NCBI RefSeq assembly: GCF_015355785.1
Contig: NZ_JADKYW010000003.1
Span: 124,001-188,000 of the forward strand
Direction of reading: 5' to 3'
Length of the DNA: 64,000 bases
Origin: Arthrobacter gandavensis
GTDB taxonomy: Bacteria > Actinomycetota > Actinomycetes > Actinomycetales > Micrococcaceae
Below are positions 26,201-34,813 of this stretch, piece by piece; the first letter of the stretch is position 1; every line of letters starts with the position of its first letter. The notes beneath the pieces were generated by a model that worked only from the letters and a program-made list of their open reading frames with translations, ran no database searches and had not been told where the DNA came from. Made by a program: the position numbers and the translations under genes.

Positions 26201-28003
26201 CTACCCCGCGAAGGCCCGCTCCAGCTCCGCATTTAGGCCACGGACGACGGCGGGATCCATCTTGAGCACCCGGCGGTCGTAAGTGAGCAGGCCCTTGACC
26301 TCGTCCTCGACGTCGGTGAGCTGGGTGTAAACGGTGGCAGCCAGGCCTTCCCTCAGGGCCGGCTCGATCTGGCCGCGGTGCAGGGCCGTGTACGCCTTTT
26401 CCAGCTCTGCCTGGCTGTGCAGGGTTTTGCCGTACCCAAAGACCTTGCTGTTCCAGGTGTGTCCCTCCACGGGAAGGCTGAACCCGCCGTACTCGGAGAG
26501 GACGATGGCCCTCGGGTCCCGCTGCCACCGCCTGCGGATCCGGAACGGAACAGCGTAGACGTGCAGGCTCTTCGCGTCGCCGGCACCCTGGTCGTGCCAG
26601 CCGCTTGCATGGTCGATGCTGCGCGTTGAGTCCAGGGCCCGGAGCTCAGCGGCAACATCCGCGGCGTCGAACTGTCCCCAGCCCTCATTGAACGGCACCC
26701 ACACCGCGATGCTGGGAACACTGCGCAGCAGCCCAACGGTCTCCCGCAGCTCCCGCCGGAATGCGTCCCGCCCGGAGGCGTCGCTGCGGCCGAACTTCGC
26801 GTAGCGGCGGTCGCTCCTGCTCCCCCGGCCCGGCAGCGGCACGGGTTCAGGCGCCCGCCCCTCCCCGATTCCGCCGTTCACCATGTCCTGCCAGACCAGC
26901 ATGCCCAGGCGGTCGCAGTGGTGGTACCAGCGCAGCGGCTCGATCTTGATGTGCTTGCGCAGCATCGTGAAGCCCAGGTCCCTGGCCGTCTGGATGTCGA
27001 ACACCATCGCCTCATCCGACGGCGGCGTGTACAGCCCGTCCGGCCAGTAGCCCTGATCCAGCAGGCCGGAGTGCAGGTATGGTTTGCCGTTGAGCAGCAG
27101 GCGCCTGTGTCCGGCAGAATCCGTGCCGGTGCCGAACGTCCGCAGCCCAAAGTAGGACCGGACCTCGTCCTCGCCCAGCCGCACCCGGACGTCGTAGAGG
27201 AACGGATCCTCGGGTCTCCACAGCCGCGGTTCGGGCAGGGCCAGCCGGAACGGCTCCCCGGGCATGAAAGCGGCCGCGGCCACTTCCGTCCCGCCGGCAA
27301 AGACCGCCGCCTGGCCGGGCAGGTCCGGCAGGTCCCGCCCCGCCGCCGGGTCCATCCCAGCCCCGGCACCGTCAAGGAACACCGTGATTTCGACGCCGTC
27401 GAGCGAGTCCAGCGGTGTCAGCACCACATCGCGGATCCAGGTTTCCGGGACCCGTTCCAGCCACACCGTCTGCCAGATGCCGGACTGCGCGGTGTACCAG
27501 ATCCCCCCGCGCTCCAGCTTTTGCTTGCCGCGCGACGCCCCGTTCGAATCGCTCCCGTCCAGCACGCGGACCATCAGTTCCTGTTCCGCCGAACCGCCTT
27601 CCAGCAGCTCGGTGACGTCAAGGACGAACGGGAGGTAACCGCCGTCGTGCGTTCCTGCCTCCCGCCCGTTGACCATCACGGTGCAGTGCTGGTCCACGGC
27701 CCCAAAGTGCAGCAGGATGCGGCCTCCCGCACGCTCCGGCACTGCGAACGGGCGCCGGTACCAGAGCGCCTGGTCCGGCTGCAGCTGGCGTTCGACGCCG
27801 GAGAGCGGTGCCTCGGGCGAGAACGGCACCAGGATCCGGCCGTCCCAGGACTGCGGCGGATCCGCCCGGGCCGCGGGGGTGATGGCGTAGTCCCAGTATC
27901 CGTTGAGGTTCAGCCAGTTTCCGCGCACCAGCTGGGGACGCGGATATTCGGGCAGGACGTTCTGCGGATTCAGGGCTTCGCCCCAGGGTGTCAGCAATGC
28001 CAT
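26201..28003 (-). CDS. Glycoside hydrolase family 2 protein
   Basis: The 600-residue GH2 enzyme has an N-terminal sugar-binding jelly roll ([20 protein letters not shown]), an immunoglobulin-like middle part and a TIM barrel. The acid/base glutamate is in [12 protein letters not shown] and the nucleophile in [15 protein letters not shown]. There is no signal peptide, so it is probably cytoplasmic. Beta-galactosidase, glucuronidase or mannosidase activity cannot be separated here. The ATG of [10 protein letters not shown] has a GGAG 12 nt upstream; an in-frame TTG 24 nt earlier would overlap the CPBP gene. Confidence 0.88.
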   Translation of the reverse strand: MALLTPWGEALNPQNVLPEYPRPQLVRGNWLNLNGYWDYAITPAARADPPQSWDGRILVPFSPEAPLSGVERQLQPDQALWYRRPFAVPERAGGRILLHFGAVDQHCTVMVNGREAGTHDGGYLPFVLDVTELLEGGSAEQELMVRVLDGSDSNGASRGKQKLERGGIWYTAQSGIWQTVWLERVPETWIRDVVLTPLDSLDGVEITVFLDGAGAGMDPAAGRDLPDLPGQAAVFAGGTEVAAAAFMPGEPFRLALPEPRLWRPEDPFLYDVRVRLGEDEVRSYFGLRTFGTGTDSAGHRRLLLNGKPYLHSGLLDQGYWPDGLYTPPSDEAMVFDIQTARDLGFTMLRKHIKIEPLRWYHHCDRLGMLVWQDMVNGGIGEGRAPEPVPLPGRGSRSDRRYAKFGRSDASGRDAFRRELRETVGLLRSVPSIAVWVPFNEGWGQFDAADVAAELRALDSTRSIDHASGWHDQGAGDAKSLHVYAVPFRIRRRWQRDPRAIVLSEYGGFSLPVEGHTWNSKVFGYGKTLHSQAELEKAYTALHRGQIEPALREGLAATVYTQLTDVEDEVKGLLTYDRRVLKMDPAVVRGLNAELERAFAG

Positions 28004-28010
28004 GAAGGCG

Positions 28011-28790
28011 TCAGTCTCCAATTCCAATAGCGGATCCGAACAGGGCGAACCCCACGAACCCGGCGATGTCCACCAGGGCGTGGGCGATGACCAGCGGCAT
28101 CACGCGCTTCGTCTTGTAGTAGGCATACCCGAACAGCAGCCCCATCAAGAAGTTGCCGATTCCCGGGCCGATCCCCTGGTACAGGTGGTAGCTGGCCCGG
28201 ATGAGGGCGCTGGTGAGGATCATGGCCGGCGCCGACCAGCCCAGGGCACGCAGCCGGGTGAAGAGGTAGCCCACTACGATCACCTCTTCCAGGACGGCGT
28301 GCCGCATCGCCGAAAGCACCAGGACCGGCAGGGTCCACCAGTACATGTCCAGGGCCGCCGGAACGATCGCGGTGGTAATGCCCACCGCCCGGCCCGCGGC
28401 GTAGACACCGAACGTTCCCGCCCCGATCACAGCGGCAAGCCCCAACCCCAGACCGAAGTCCGGCACCGGCCGGGAGAACGTGAAGCCGATCCGCCGGAAC
28501 GCTGACCGGCCCGGCTCGGTGAGCAGGAAGAGGACCAGCGCCACCGGAACCAGCGAGAAGAAAATGCCCAGCAGCTGGTACACCAGGTCGAAGACCGCCC
28601 GGTCATCCAGGACCGGGTTAAGCGTGGTTGTTTGGCCCTGCAGCGGTCCCTGCGTCATCTTGTCCAGCAGCCGTACGACGGCGTACACACCCGACTGGCC
28701 CAGGGACAGTCCCAGCACAATCAGGATTTCGGCCCTGAGCCTGCGCCGCGTCCAGGCGTCGGGTACGGCGTCGGCAGGGGCGGAAGGCAT
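28011..28790 (-). CDS. CPBP-family intramembrane glutamic endopeptidase
   Basis: The 259-residue protein has about seven transmembrane helices and the three CPBP/Abi motifs: [16 protein letters not shown] (paired glutamates), [12 protein letters not shown] (histidine) and [14 protein letters not shown] (histidine and aspartate). Such proteases process membrane peptides, CAAX-like proteins or self-immunity targets; no target is visible here. It precedes the GH2 gene by 7 nt and is divergent from hutH. Confidence 0.9.
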   Translation of the reverse strand: MPSAPADAVPDAWTRRRLRAEILIVLGLSLGQSGVYAVVRLLDKMTQGPLQGQTTTLNPVLDDRAVFDLVYQLLGIFFSLVPVALVLFLLTEPGRSAFRRIGFTFSRPVPDFGLGLGLAAVIGAGTFGVYAAGRAVGITTAIVPAALDMYWWTLPVLVLSAMRHAVLEEVIVVGYLFTRLRALGWSAPAMILTSALIRASYHLYQGIGPGIGNFLMGLLFGYAYYKTKRVMPLVIAHALVDIAGFVGFALFGSAIGIGD

Positions 28791-28830
28791 GTGCCTATTG
28801 TGCCTGATCGGTTTCCCGGCCGCTGGTCAC

Positions 28831-28874
28831 GCACTTGCGGTTCACGACCAAGTGCATTTCACTGGTTGAAATGC
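28831..28874 (+). promoter_or_regulatory. Nested palindromes in the hutH/CPBP divergent region
   Basis: GCATTTCA-CTGGT-TGAAATGC (28854-28874) has perfect 8-bp arms. GCACTTG-N11-CAAGTGC (28831-28855) has perfect 7-bp arms and overlaps the first by two bases. They lie 69-112 nt before the hutH start and 41-84 nt before the CPBP start. They look like regulator sites; no regulator gene is adjacent. Confidence 0.5.
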
Positions 28875-28942
28875 CAGTACCACCGTGCGGCATTTCCTCG
28901 TTCGACGGAGAGCGTCGACGGTACACAGACAAGGATGACGTC

Positions 28943-30532
28943 TTGGTTCTTTCTTCCCGGGGTTCAGCTTCGAAGACGGTCCTTGGCGTGGAGGTTGGAA
29001 CGGGTCCGCTGGATTCCGCAGCGGTTGTTGCCGTGGCCCGCATGGACGCTCCGGTTGCCCTGAGCGCAGAGTCGCTCGCCGCGATGGCAGCCTCCCGGGC
29101 TGTCATCGAATCGCTGGCCGCCGATTCAAAACCGCACTATGGAGTCTCCACCGGCTTCGGTGCCCTGGCGACCAAGCAGATACCGCCCACCCAGCGAACC
29201 GTTCTGCAGCGCTCGCTGGTGCGCAGCCACGCGGCGTCGTCCGGCCAGGAAGTGGACCGCGAGGTGATCCGGGCCCTGATGCTCAAGCGGCTCTCCACCC
29301 TCGCCACCGGCCGCACCGGCGTGCGTCCCGCAGTCGCCTCGGCCTACGCTGCGCTGCTTAATGCCGGCATCACCCCGGTGGTCGGCGAATACGGCTCGCT
29401 CGGCTGCTCAGGCGACCTGGCGCCGCTGTCCCACTGCGCGCTCGCCCTGATGGGCGAGGGCAGGGTGCGCGACGCCGCTGGCCGGGAAATGGACGCGTCG
29501 GCGGCACTGGCGGCGGCCGGCCTGGAGCCCCTTGAGCTGCAGGAAAAAGAGGGACTGGCGCTGATCAACGGGACGGACGGGATGCTTGGCATGCTCACCC
29601 TCGCCATCGCTGACCTGCACCGGCTGCTGACCACGGCGGACGTCGCCGCTGCGATGAGCGTTGAGGGCCTGCTGGGCACGGATGCCGTATTCGCCGCGGA
29701 CCTGCAGGCCCTGCGTCCGCAGCCGGGCCAGGCCGAGTCGGCGGAGAATATCCGTGCCGTCCTTCGCGGATCGGTTCTGGTGGAGGAGCAGAAGACCGGC
29801 GAGTTCACCCGCGTGCAGGACGCGTACTCGCTGCGCTGCGCACCGCAGGTCCACGGCGCTGCCCGGTCCACCCTGGCCCACGCCGAGCATGTCGCGGCCT
29901 GCGAGCTGGCCTCCGCGGTGGACAATCCCGTGGTGACTCCCGACGGCCGGGTGGAGTCCAACGGCAACTTCCACGGAGCACCGGTAGGGTACGTCCTGGA
30001 TTTTCTGGCCATCGCCGTCGCGGATGTCGCATCCATGAGCGAGCGCCGCACGGACCGGTTCCTGGACCGCAACCGAAGCCATGGCCTCAACGCGTTCCTT
30101 GCCGAAGACCCGGGCGTGGACTCCGGCCACATGATCGCCCAGTACACCCAGGCCGGAATCGTCTCTGAGCTCAAGCGCCTAGCCGTGCCCGCGTCGGTGG
30201 ATTCAATCCCCTCATCCGCCATGCAGGAAGACCATGTGTCCATGGGCTGGGCTGCCGGGCTGAAGCTGCGCAAGGCCCTGGACGGGCTGACCCGGGTGCT
30301 GGCCGTTGAGATACTCACCTCGGCGCGAGCCCTGGATATGCGCGACGGCGGTGTCCACGCGTCCCGAAGCGCACCTGCCATCACCGCAGTGCGGACAGCC
30401 CTTCGCGCTGCCGTTCCCGGACCTGGACCTGACCGCTGCCTGGCTCCGGAAATCGAGGCCTGCAGGCTTGCTGTGGCGGACGGTTCCCTGCTCGCGGCAG
30501 CTGGTTCGGCACTGCAGGGTCCGTTATCCTGA
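28943..30532 (+). CDS. hutH: Histidine ammonia-lyase (HAL/PAL family)
   Basis: The enzyme deaminates histidine to urocanate. The 529-residue protein carries YGVSTGFGAL near the N-terminus and the MIO prosthetic-group motif in GSLGCSGDLAPLSHCAL. The usual Ala-Ser-Gly is Cys-Ser-Gly here, as in some actinobacterial HALs. Later marks are DNPVVTPDGRVESNGNFHG and SSAMQEDHVSMGW. The start is set at a TTG preceded by AAGGA at 7 nt; longer frames add sequence with no family match. Other hut genes are absent, and a related ammonia-lyase or aminomutase activity is not excluded. The acylphosphatase gene follows after 4 nt. Confidence 0.88.
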   Translation: MVLSSRGSASKTVLGVEVGTGPLDSAAVVAVARMDAPVALSAESLAAMAASRAVIESLAADSKPHYGVSTGFGALATKQIPPTQRTVLQRSLVRSHAASSGQEVDREVIRALMLKRLSTLATGRTGVRPAVASAYAALLNAGITPVVGEYGSLGCSGDLAPLSHCALALMGEGRVRDAAGREMDASAALAAAGLEPLELQEKEGLALINGTDGMLGMLTLAIADLHRLLTTADVAAAMSVEGLLGTDAVFAADLQALRPQPGQAESAENIRAVLRGSVLVEEQKTGEFTRVQDAYSLRCAPQVHGAARSTLAHAEHVAACELASAVDNPVVTPDGRVESNGNFHGAPVGYVLDFLAIAVADVASMSERRTDRFLDRNRSHGLNAFLAEDPGVDSGHMIAQYTQAGIVSELKRLAVPASVDSIPSSAMQEDHVSMGWAAGLKLRKALDGLTRVLAVEILTSARALDMRDGGVHASRSAPAITAVRTALRAAVPGPGPDRCLAPEIEACRLAVADGSLLAAAGSALQGPLS

Positions 30533-30536
30533 AGCC

Positions 30537-30833
30537 ATGACGGTCCAGGACCCCAGCCCTCCCCGACGCCGCCTGACGGCACGGATTACCGGTCAGGTCC
30601 AGGCAGTTGGTTTTCGGTACCGTACGCTGCAGCAGGCCACCCGCCTCGGCCTCACCGGGGTGGTGTCAAATCACTGGGACGGGTCGGTCCGGCTCATTGC
30701 CGAAGGCGCCCAGGACCAGGTGGAGCAGCTGCTGCGGTGGCTGCAGTCACCGGCAGCACCCGGCAGCGTAGACGGCGTGGAGGCCGTTCAGAGCGAGGCC
30801 ACCGGCGAATTCCCGGACTTCCGGACCGCCTAA
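30537..30833 (+). CDS. acyP: Acylphosphatase
   Basis: The 98-residue enzyme hydrolyses acyl phosphates. The active-site arginine is in GQVQAVGFRYRTLQQA and the asparagine in GVVSNHWDGSVRLIAEG, both as in the family. It begins 4 nt after the hutH stop, so the two are translated from one transcript, though no metabolic link is known. It ends convergent with the murR operon. Confidence 0.93.
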   Translation: MTVQDPSPPRRRLTARITGQVQAVGFRYRTLQQATRLGLTGVVSNHWDGSVRLIAEGAQDQVEQLLRWLQSPAAPGSVDGVEAVQSEATGEFPDFRTA

Positions 30834-30879
30834 GCGGGCCCATCGGAGAGATGCGGCTTGAGGGGGCGTTTTTGCAGCG

Positions 30880-31773
30880 TTAACTGGCGCTGCGGCCGCG
30901 CCGTGAGACTTCCTGGTCTGCGCGGTGCCGGATGACTGCCTCCCGGGTTCGGCTGAGCGAATCGTTCATGGTGTCGAACAGACTCTGCGCCAGGCGCACG
31001 AACAGTACATCGGTCACGGCAAGCTGGGCCGTACGGCTGGCCGTTGCCCCGGAGCGGAAAGCATGTTCACGGACATGTGTCGTGAGGAGGATGTCGCACA
31101 GTTCCGCCAGCGGCGAGCCTGCGTCGTTGGTGAGTCCCACCGTGGTTGCCCCGGTGTGCCGGGCTTCCTTCAGAAGTCCCAGGATCTCCGGGGTTACACC
31201 GGAGTGCGAGATGCCAATGAACACTCCCCCCGGGCGCAGCAGGGCAGTGGAGGAAAGGGCCAGGTGCACGTCGGCGTGGTGTGAGCTGCGGCGGCCAATG
31301 CGCTGCAGCTTCATGTTCAGGTCATGTGCGGTGAGACCGGATGAGCCGAAGCCTGCGACCACCACATCGGGCGCCTCGGCCAGCGCGTCGCGGGCCCGGT
31401 CTACGGCTGCAAGGTCCAGTTCGCGCAGGGTGTGCTCGATCGCCTGGGTTTCCTGGAAGAGCACTTTCGCGGCGACGTCCGCCACGGTGTCCGCGGGATC
31501 GATGTCGCCGGTGGAGATGTTCGAACGGTCGAGGTCCGCCTGGTCACGGCTGGTGGTTCCCACCAGGTCGAACCGGAACTCGCGGTATCCTGAGTAGCCA
31601 AGCCCCTGGCAGAAGCGGGCCACCGTTGCCGCGGACGTGCCGCAGAGCTCCGCCATACGGGTGATCGGATTGTCCACCACGATGCGCGGGTCTGCCAGGA
31701 TGGCGCTGGCAACTTTCGCTTCAGCCGCGCTGAAGCGGTCCAGTGATCCCTGGATCCTGGTCAGGGCGCGCAT
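30880..31773 (-). CDS. murR: MurR/RpiR-family transcriptional regulator
   Basis: The 297-residue protein has an N-terminal RpiR helix-turn-helix (about 15-75: MAELCGTSAATVARFCQGLG) and a C-terminal SIS sugar-phosphate domain (about 125-260: VVVAGFGSSGLTAHDLNMKL, GVFIGISHSGVTPEILGLL). The ligand is likely MurNAc-6-P or a related phospho-amino sugar, because its ATG overlaps the murQ stop by one base and it ends a wall-sugar operon. It probably represses the operon promoter upstream of the binding-protein gene. The name murR rests on this context. Confidence 0.88.
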   Translation of the reverse strand: MRALTRIQGSLDRFSAAEAKVASAILADPRIVVDNPITRMAELCGTSAATVARFCQGLGYSGYREFRFDLVGTTSRDQADLDRSNISTGDIDPADTVADVAAKVLFQETQAIEHTLRELDLAAVDRARDALAEAPDVVVAGFGSSGLTAHDLNMKLQRIGRRSSHHADVHLALSSTALLRPGGVFIGISHSGVTPEILGLLKEARHTGATTVGLTNDAGSPLAELCDILLTTHVREHAFRSGATASRTAQLAVTDVLFVRLAQSLFDTMNDSLSRTREAVIRHRADQEVSRRGRSAS

Positions 31774-32720
31774 CAGGCCGCCCTCGCCTCGGCAATGGCC
31801 GGGCGCAGGAATCCACCGTTTGCCTCCAGGGCTGCGACGGCGGCATGTGCCGGGATGCCTGCCTCAAGTGAAAGGATCGCTGCCTTGACCCACCCGCCGC
31901 TGGACCGGAGTGCCGCTGCGGCTGCCTCGGGCCCGGCGCCCGTGGCCAGCATGACGGTGCGCTCGCTGCGGGCACGCAGCTTCTCGTTCGTAGCCCGAAG
32001 ATCAACCATGAGGTTACGGTAGACCTTGCCCGCCCGGATCATGGCGCCTGTGCTCAGGGTGTTCAGCACGAGTTTCTGCGCCGACCCCGCTTTGAGCCGC
32101 GTCGATCCGGTAAGCAGTTCGGGCCCCACCTCCGTTTCAATGCCCACGTGCGCCGCCGCGGCGATAGCCGAGTTCGGGTTACAGGCATGTGCAACCGTGA
32201 AGGCGCCCCGCTCCCGTGCACGCTGCAGGGCGCCGACCACGTAGGGCGTCCGTCCGGAAGCAGAGATACCTACCAGGGCGTCGTCCGGGCCCACATCCAA
32301 GGCATCGACGTCGCGTGCACCGGCGCTCGAATCGTCCTCCGCGTTTTCGACCGCTGTATGGATTGCGCCGGGCCCGCCGGCGATCCGGCCGACAATTACG
32401 TCTTCCCCGATCCCGAAGGTGGGCGGCGCCTCGCTCGCGTCCAGGATCCCCAGGCGTCCGGCAGTGCCGGCTCCGATGTAGATCAGACGCCCGCCGCGGG
32501 CCATGCCCGCAACAATGCCGTTCAGCGCCGCCGTGATCCGGTCCGCCTGAGCAGCTACCGCGTCGGCTACCGCACGCTCGCTTTCGATCATGGCGTGCAC
32601 GAACTCGGTGTCGGTCAGCAGGTCCAGGTCCGGATAGCGTTCACCGACCATTTCGGTGGGCAGGGTGCCTAGGAATTCACGCAGGTGCGCCCGTTCCCCG
32701 GGCTGTGTCTGGTCATCCAC
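31773..32720 (-). CDS. murQ: N-acetylmuramic acid 6-phosphate etherase
   Basis: MurQ cleaves the lactyl ether of MurNAc-6-P to give GlcNAc-6-P and lactate in peptidoglycan recycling. The 315-residue SIS-domain protein shows GGRLIYIGAGTAGRLGILDA, an acidic stretch AVENAEDDSSAGARDVDAL, SASGRTPYVVGALQ and TRLKAGSAQKLVLNTLSTGA, all typical. The GTG start overlaps the kinase stop by 8 nt. An upstream longer frame lies inside the kinase gene and is not used. Gene order places it between a sugar kinase and the regulator. Confidence 0.95.
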   Translation of the reverse strand: MDDQTQPGERAHLREFLGTLPTEMVGERYPDLDLLTDTEFVHAMIESERAVADAVAAQADRITAALNGIVAGMARGGRLIYIGAGTAGRLGILDASEAPPTFGIGEDVIVGRIAGGPGAIHTAVENAEDDSSAGARDVDALDVGPDDALVGISASGRTPYVVGALQRARERGAFTVAHACNPNSAIAAAAHVGIETEVGPELLTGSTRLKAGSAQKLVLNTLSTGAMIRAGKVYRNLMVDLRATNEKLRARSERTVMLATGAGPEAAAAALRSSGGWVKAAILSLEAGIPAHAAVAALEANGGFLRPAIAEARAA

Positions 32721-33618
32721 GGATAATCCTCTCTTCGTACCCGAGATCGGTCCGCGCGGTGATGAGCGCGGCACCGTCAAGGGCGTTCCCCAGCGGGGCG
32801 ATGATGGTGATGCCGGCATTGGCAAACGCCTTGGCCAATTCGGCCGAAAAATATGGATGCGAGGTCACGCCGCCCCACACGGCCAGCTCGGCGGCGCCGG
32901 AGGCACGGGCGGTTCCGGTGAGCGCGCTGCAGGCCCGGCGCACGACGTCGCGGGCCACCGGATCGCCGTCGGCCGCAGCCTCGAGCACATCGGGTGTGAA
33001 AAGTCCCAGCCGGCGGGCGGGATTTCCTCCGGCTGCCACCCACGCCGGAAGGGCCGTCAGGTCCCCGGCCAGGACCGCAGCCCTGGCCGTCAGCGCGGTG
33101 TGCGGTCCGCGGCCGTCGAAGGCACGCAAGGCGGCTGCAAGCCCTTCCTGCCCGATCCAGCGGCCGCTGCCTTCGTCTCCGAGCCACGGCCCCCACCCGT
33201 CAAACTGGGCGGTGGCACCGTCCTCGGCGACAGCGTAGGCTATGGCACCTGTTCCAATGACGAGGATGACTCCAGGGCCGCCGGCGAAGGTACCGGCGTG
33301 TGCCGCGAGAGCGTCGTTGATAAGGGCAACCGGGGCACCTGTGAACTCACGGACTTCGCTGGCCAGCTGCCGTGCGGCACCGCGGTCCGCTTCCACGCCC
33401 GCAGCGCCGATCCCTACTCCTGCCAGGGCTGCCAGCCGTTCAGGGGGAAACCGGTCATACACGTTGCGGATCGCCTGCACTGACAGTGCCGGCGCATCTG
33501 CTATCCCGGGGGCACCCGGGCCGCTGTGCTCCGCGATAGTCCCTTCTGCGTCAAAGAGCCGCATACGGCAGGAGGTCTTGCCCAGGTCCACGGCCAGTCG
33601 GCTCGGTTTAGTTCCCAA
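32713..33618 (-). CDS. BadF/BadG-type N-acetylglucosamine (amino-sugar) kinase
   Basis: The 301-residue ASKHA-fold kinase begins LAVDLGKTSCRMRLFDAEG (phosphate 1 motif) and continues with GVGIGAAGV, VILVIGTGAIAYAV and GDEGSGRWIGQEGLAAALRA, as in the GlcNAc/MurNAc kinase group of the BcrAD/BadFG family. In this operon it would phosphorylate GlcNAc freed by NagZ, or MurNAc to feed murQ. The MurNAc role is attractive because no MurP phosphotransferase is present. It overlaps anmK by 11 nt and murQ by 8 nt. Confidence 0.85.
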   Translation of the reverse strand: MGTKPSRLAVDLGKTSCRMRLFDAEGTIAEHSGPGAPGIADAPALSVQAIRNVYDRFPPERLAALAGVGIGAAGVEADRGAARQLASEVREFTGAPVALINDALAAHAGTFAGGPGVILVIGTGAIAYAVAEDGATAQFDGWGPWLGDEGSGRWIGQEGLAAALRAFDGRGPHTALTARAAVLAGDLTALPAWVAAGGNPARRLGLFTPDVLEAAADGDPVARDVVRRACSALTGTARASGAAELAVWGGVTSHPYFSAELAKAFANAGITIIAPLGNALDGAALITARTDLGYEERIIRG

Positions 33619-34813
33619 GCTGCCCTCCGGTATCGAGGGAAGCCCGCAGGCTCAGCCGGCGGATGCCCTGCAGCGGCACCGGCAGGGTGATTCCACGGGG
33701 GCCGGGAGTGATAGTTCCGGCGATCCGCGAGACCCCTTCCACAAGGGTGGAGGGGATGCCGTGCCACGAACAGAACCCAAGGAAGGCGAACAGCAGCGAC
33801 TCCTTGAACCTGGGATCGATTCCCACCTCCTCGCTGCTTTGCAGCGCCACCCCGGTCCGGGCGAGCACTGCGTCAAGCTCGCGCATCAGCGCGGGGTTGT
33901 GGACACCGCCCCCGGAGGCAACCAGGGTGTGAACGGATGGTGCGGCGCGGTGCAGCGCGTCCGCCACGGTGACTGCCGTGAATCTGGCCAGGGTCGCGAG
34001 CTGGTCCGGCAGCCCAAGACGCACCCCCGCAGTTTCTTCGGCGGATGCCAGGCAAGCCAGGGTGAAGGTCTCGCGGCCCGTGCTTTTGGGCGCGGGCCGG
34101 CCTAGATAGGGATGCTCCAGCAGGGCGGCCAGAACACCGTCATGCACCGCGCCCCGGGCAGCCAGCTCCCCGTCACGGTCGAATCCAAGCCGCCCGCCGG
34201 TCTCCCGCGCAACGCTCGCATCCAGGAGGACGTTCGCGGGGCCGGTATCGAAGGCCAGGGCGGTGCCGTCGCTGCACAGGATCTGAAGGTTTGCGATGCC
34301 GCCAAGGTTCAGGGTTGCTGTATGGGACGCCGGCCCAAAGAAGGCTGCATCGAAGAGGCCCATGAGCGGTGCGCCCTGCCCTCCTGCGGCAATATCGGCG
34401 GCCCGAAGATTCGCGAGCACGGGGCAGCCCGCTGCCTCGGCTATCCACGCAGGTTCCCCCAGCTGGAGGGTGGCCAGGGCGCGGCCGTCCTGGACCCAGT
34501 GGAAGACGGTCTGGCCGTGGGAGACAACCAGATCAGGTATGACACCGCATTCGGCTGCCGCGGCGCTGGCCGCCGCCGCGAACCCCTGGCCGATTGCGGT
34601 GGTGAGGGCAGTGTGGGCTCCGGCGTCGAGGGCGGCCCCGTCCGCGTAGGACAGAATCCGGGACCGCAGCTCCGGATCCCAGTCCAGCGTGCGGGTCAGC
34701 AGCGGCACCATGGCGAGCTCAGGCGTAAGCGGGTCACCGCTGGCCTCGGCCTGGACCAGGGCAACGTCGATCCCGTCCGCGCTGGTACCGGACTGCAAAG
34801 ACAGGATAATCAC
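33608..34813 (-). CDS. anmK: Anhydro-N-acetylmuramic acid kinase
   Basis: AnmK opens the 1,6-anhydro ring of anhMurNAc with ATP to give MurNAc-6-P, the murQ substrate. The 401-residue protein starts MIILSLQSGTSADGIDVALV. It contains VVSHGQTVFHWV, ATLNLGGIANLQIL, AFDTGPANVLLDASVARETG and VASGGGVHNPALMREL, all family motifs. It is slightly longer than the roughly 370-residue norm. It overlaps nagZ by 4 nt upstream and the kinase gene by 11 nt downstream. Confidence 0.94.
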   Translation of the reverse strand: MIILSLQSGTSADGIDVALVQAEASGDPLTPELAMVPLLTRTLDWDPELRSRILSYADGAALDAGAHTALTTAIGQGFAAAASAAAAECGVIPDLVVSHGQTVFHWVQDGRALATLQLGEPAWIAEAAGCPVLANLRAADIAAGGQGAPLMGLFDAAFFGPASHTATLNLGGIANLQILCSDGTALAFDTGPANVLLDASVARETGGRLGFDRDGELAARGAVHDGVLAALLEHPYLGRPAPKSTGRETFTLACLASAEETAGVRLGLPDQLATLARFTAVTVADALHRAAPSVHTLVASGGGVHNPALMRELDAVLARTGVALQSSEEVGIDPRFKESLLFAFLGFCSWHGIPSTLVEGVSRIAGTITPGPRGITLPVPLQGIRRLSLRASLDTGGQLGN

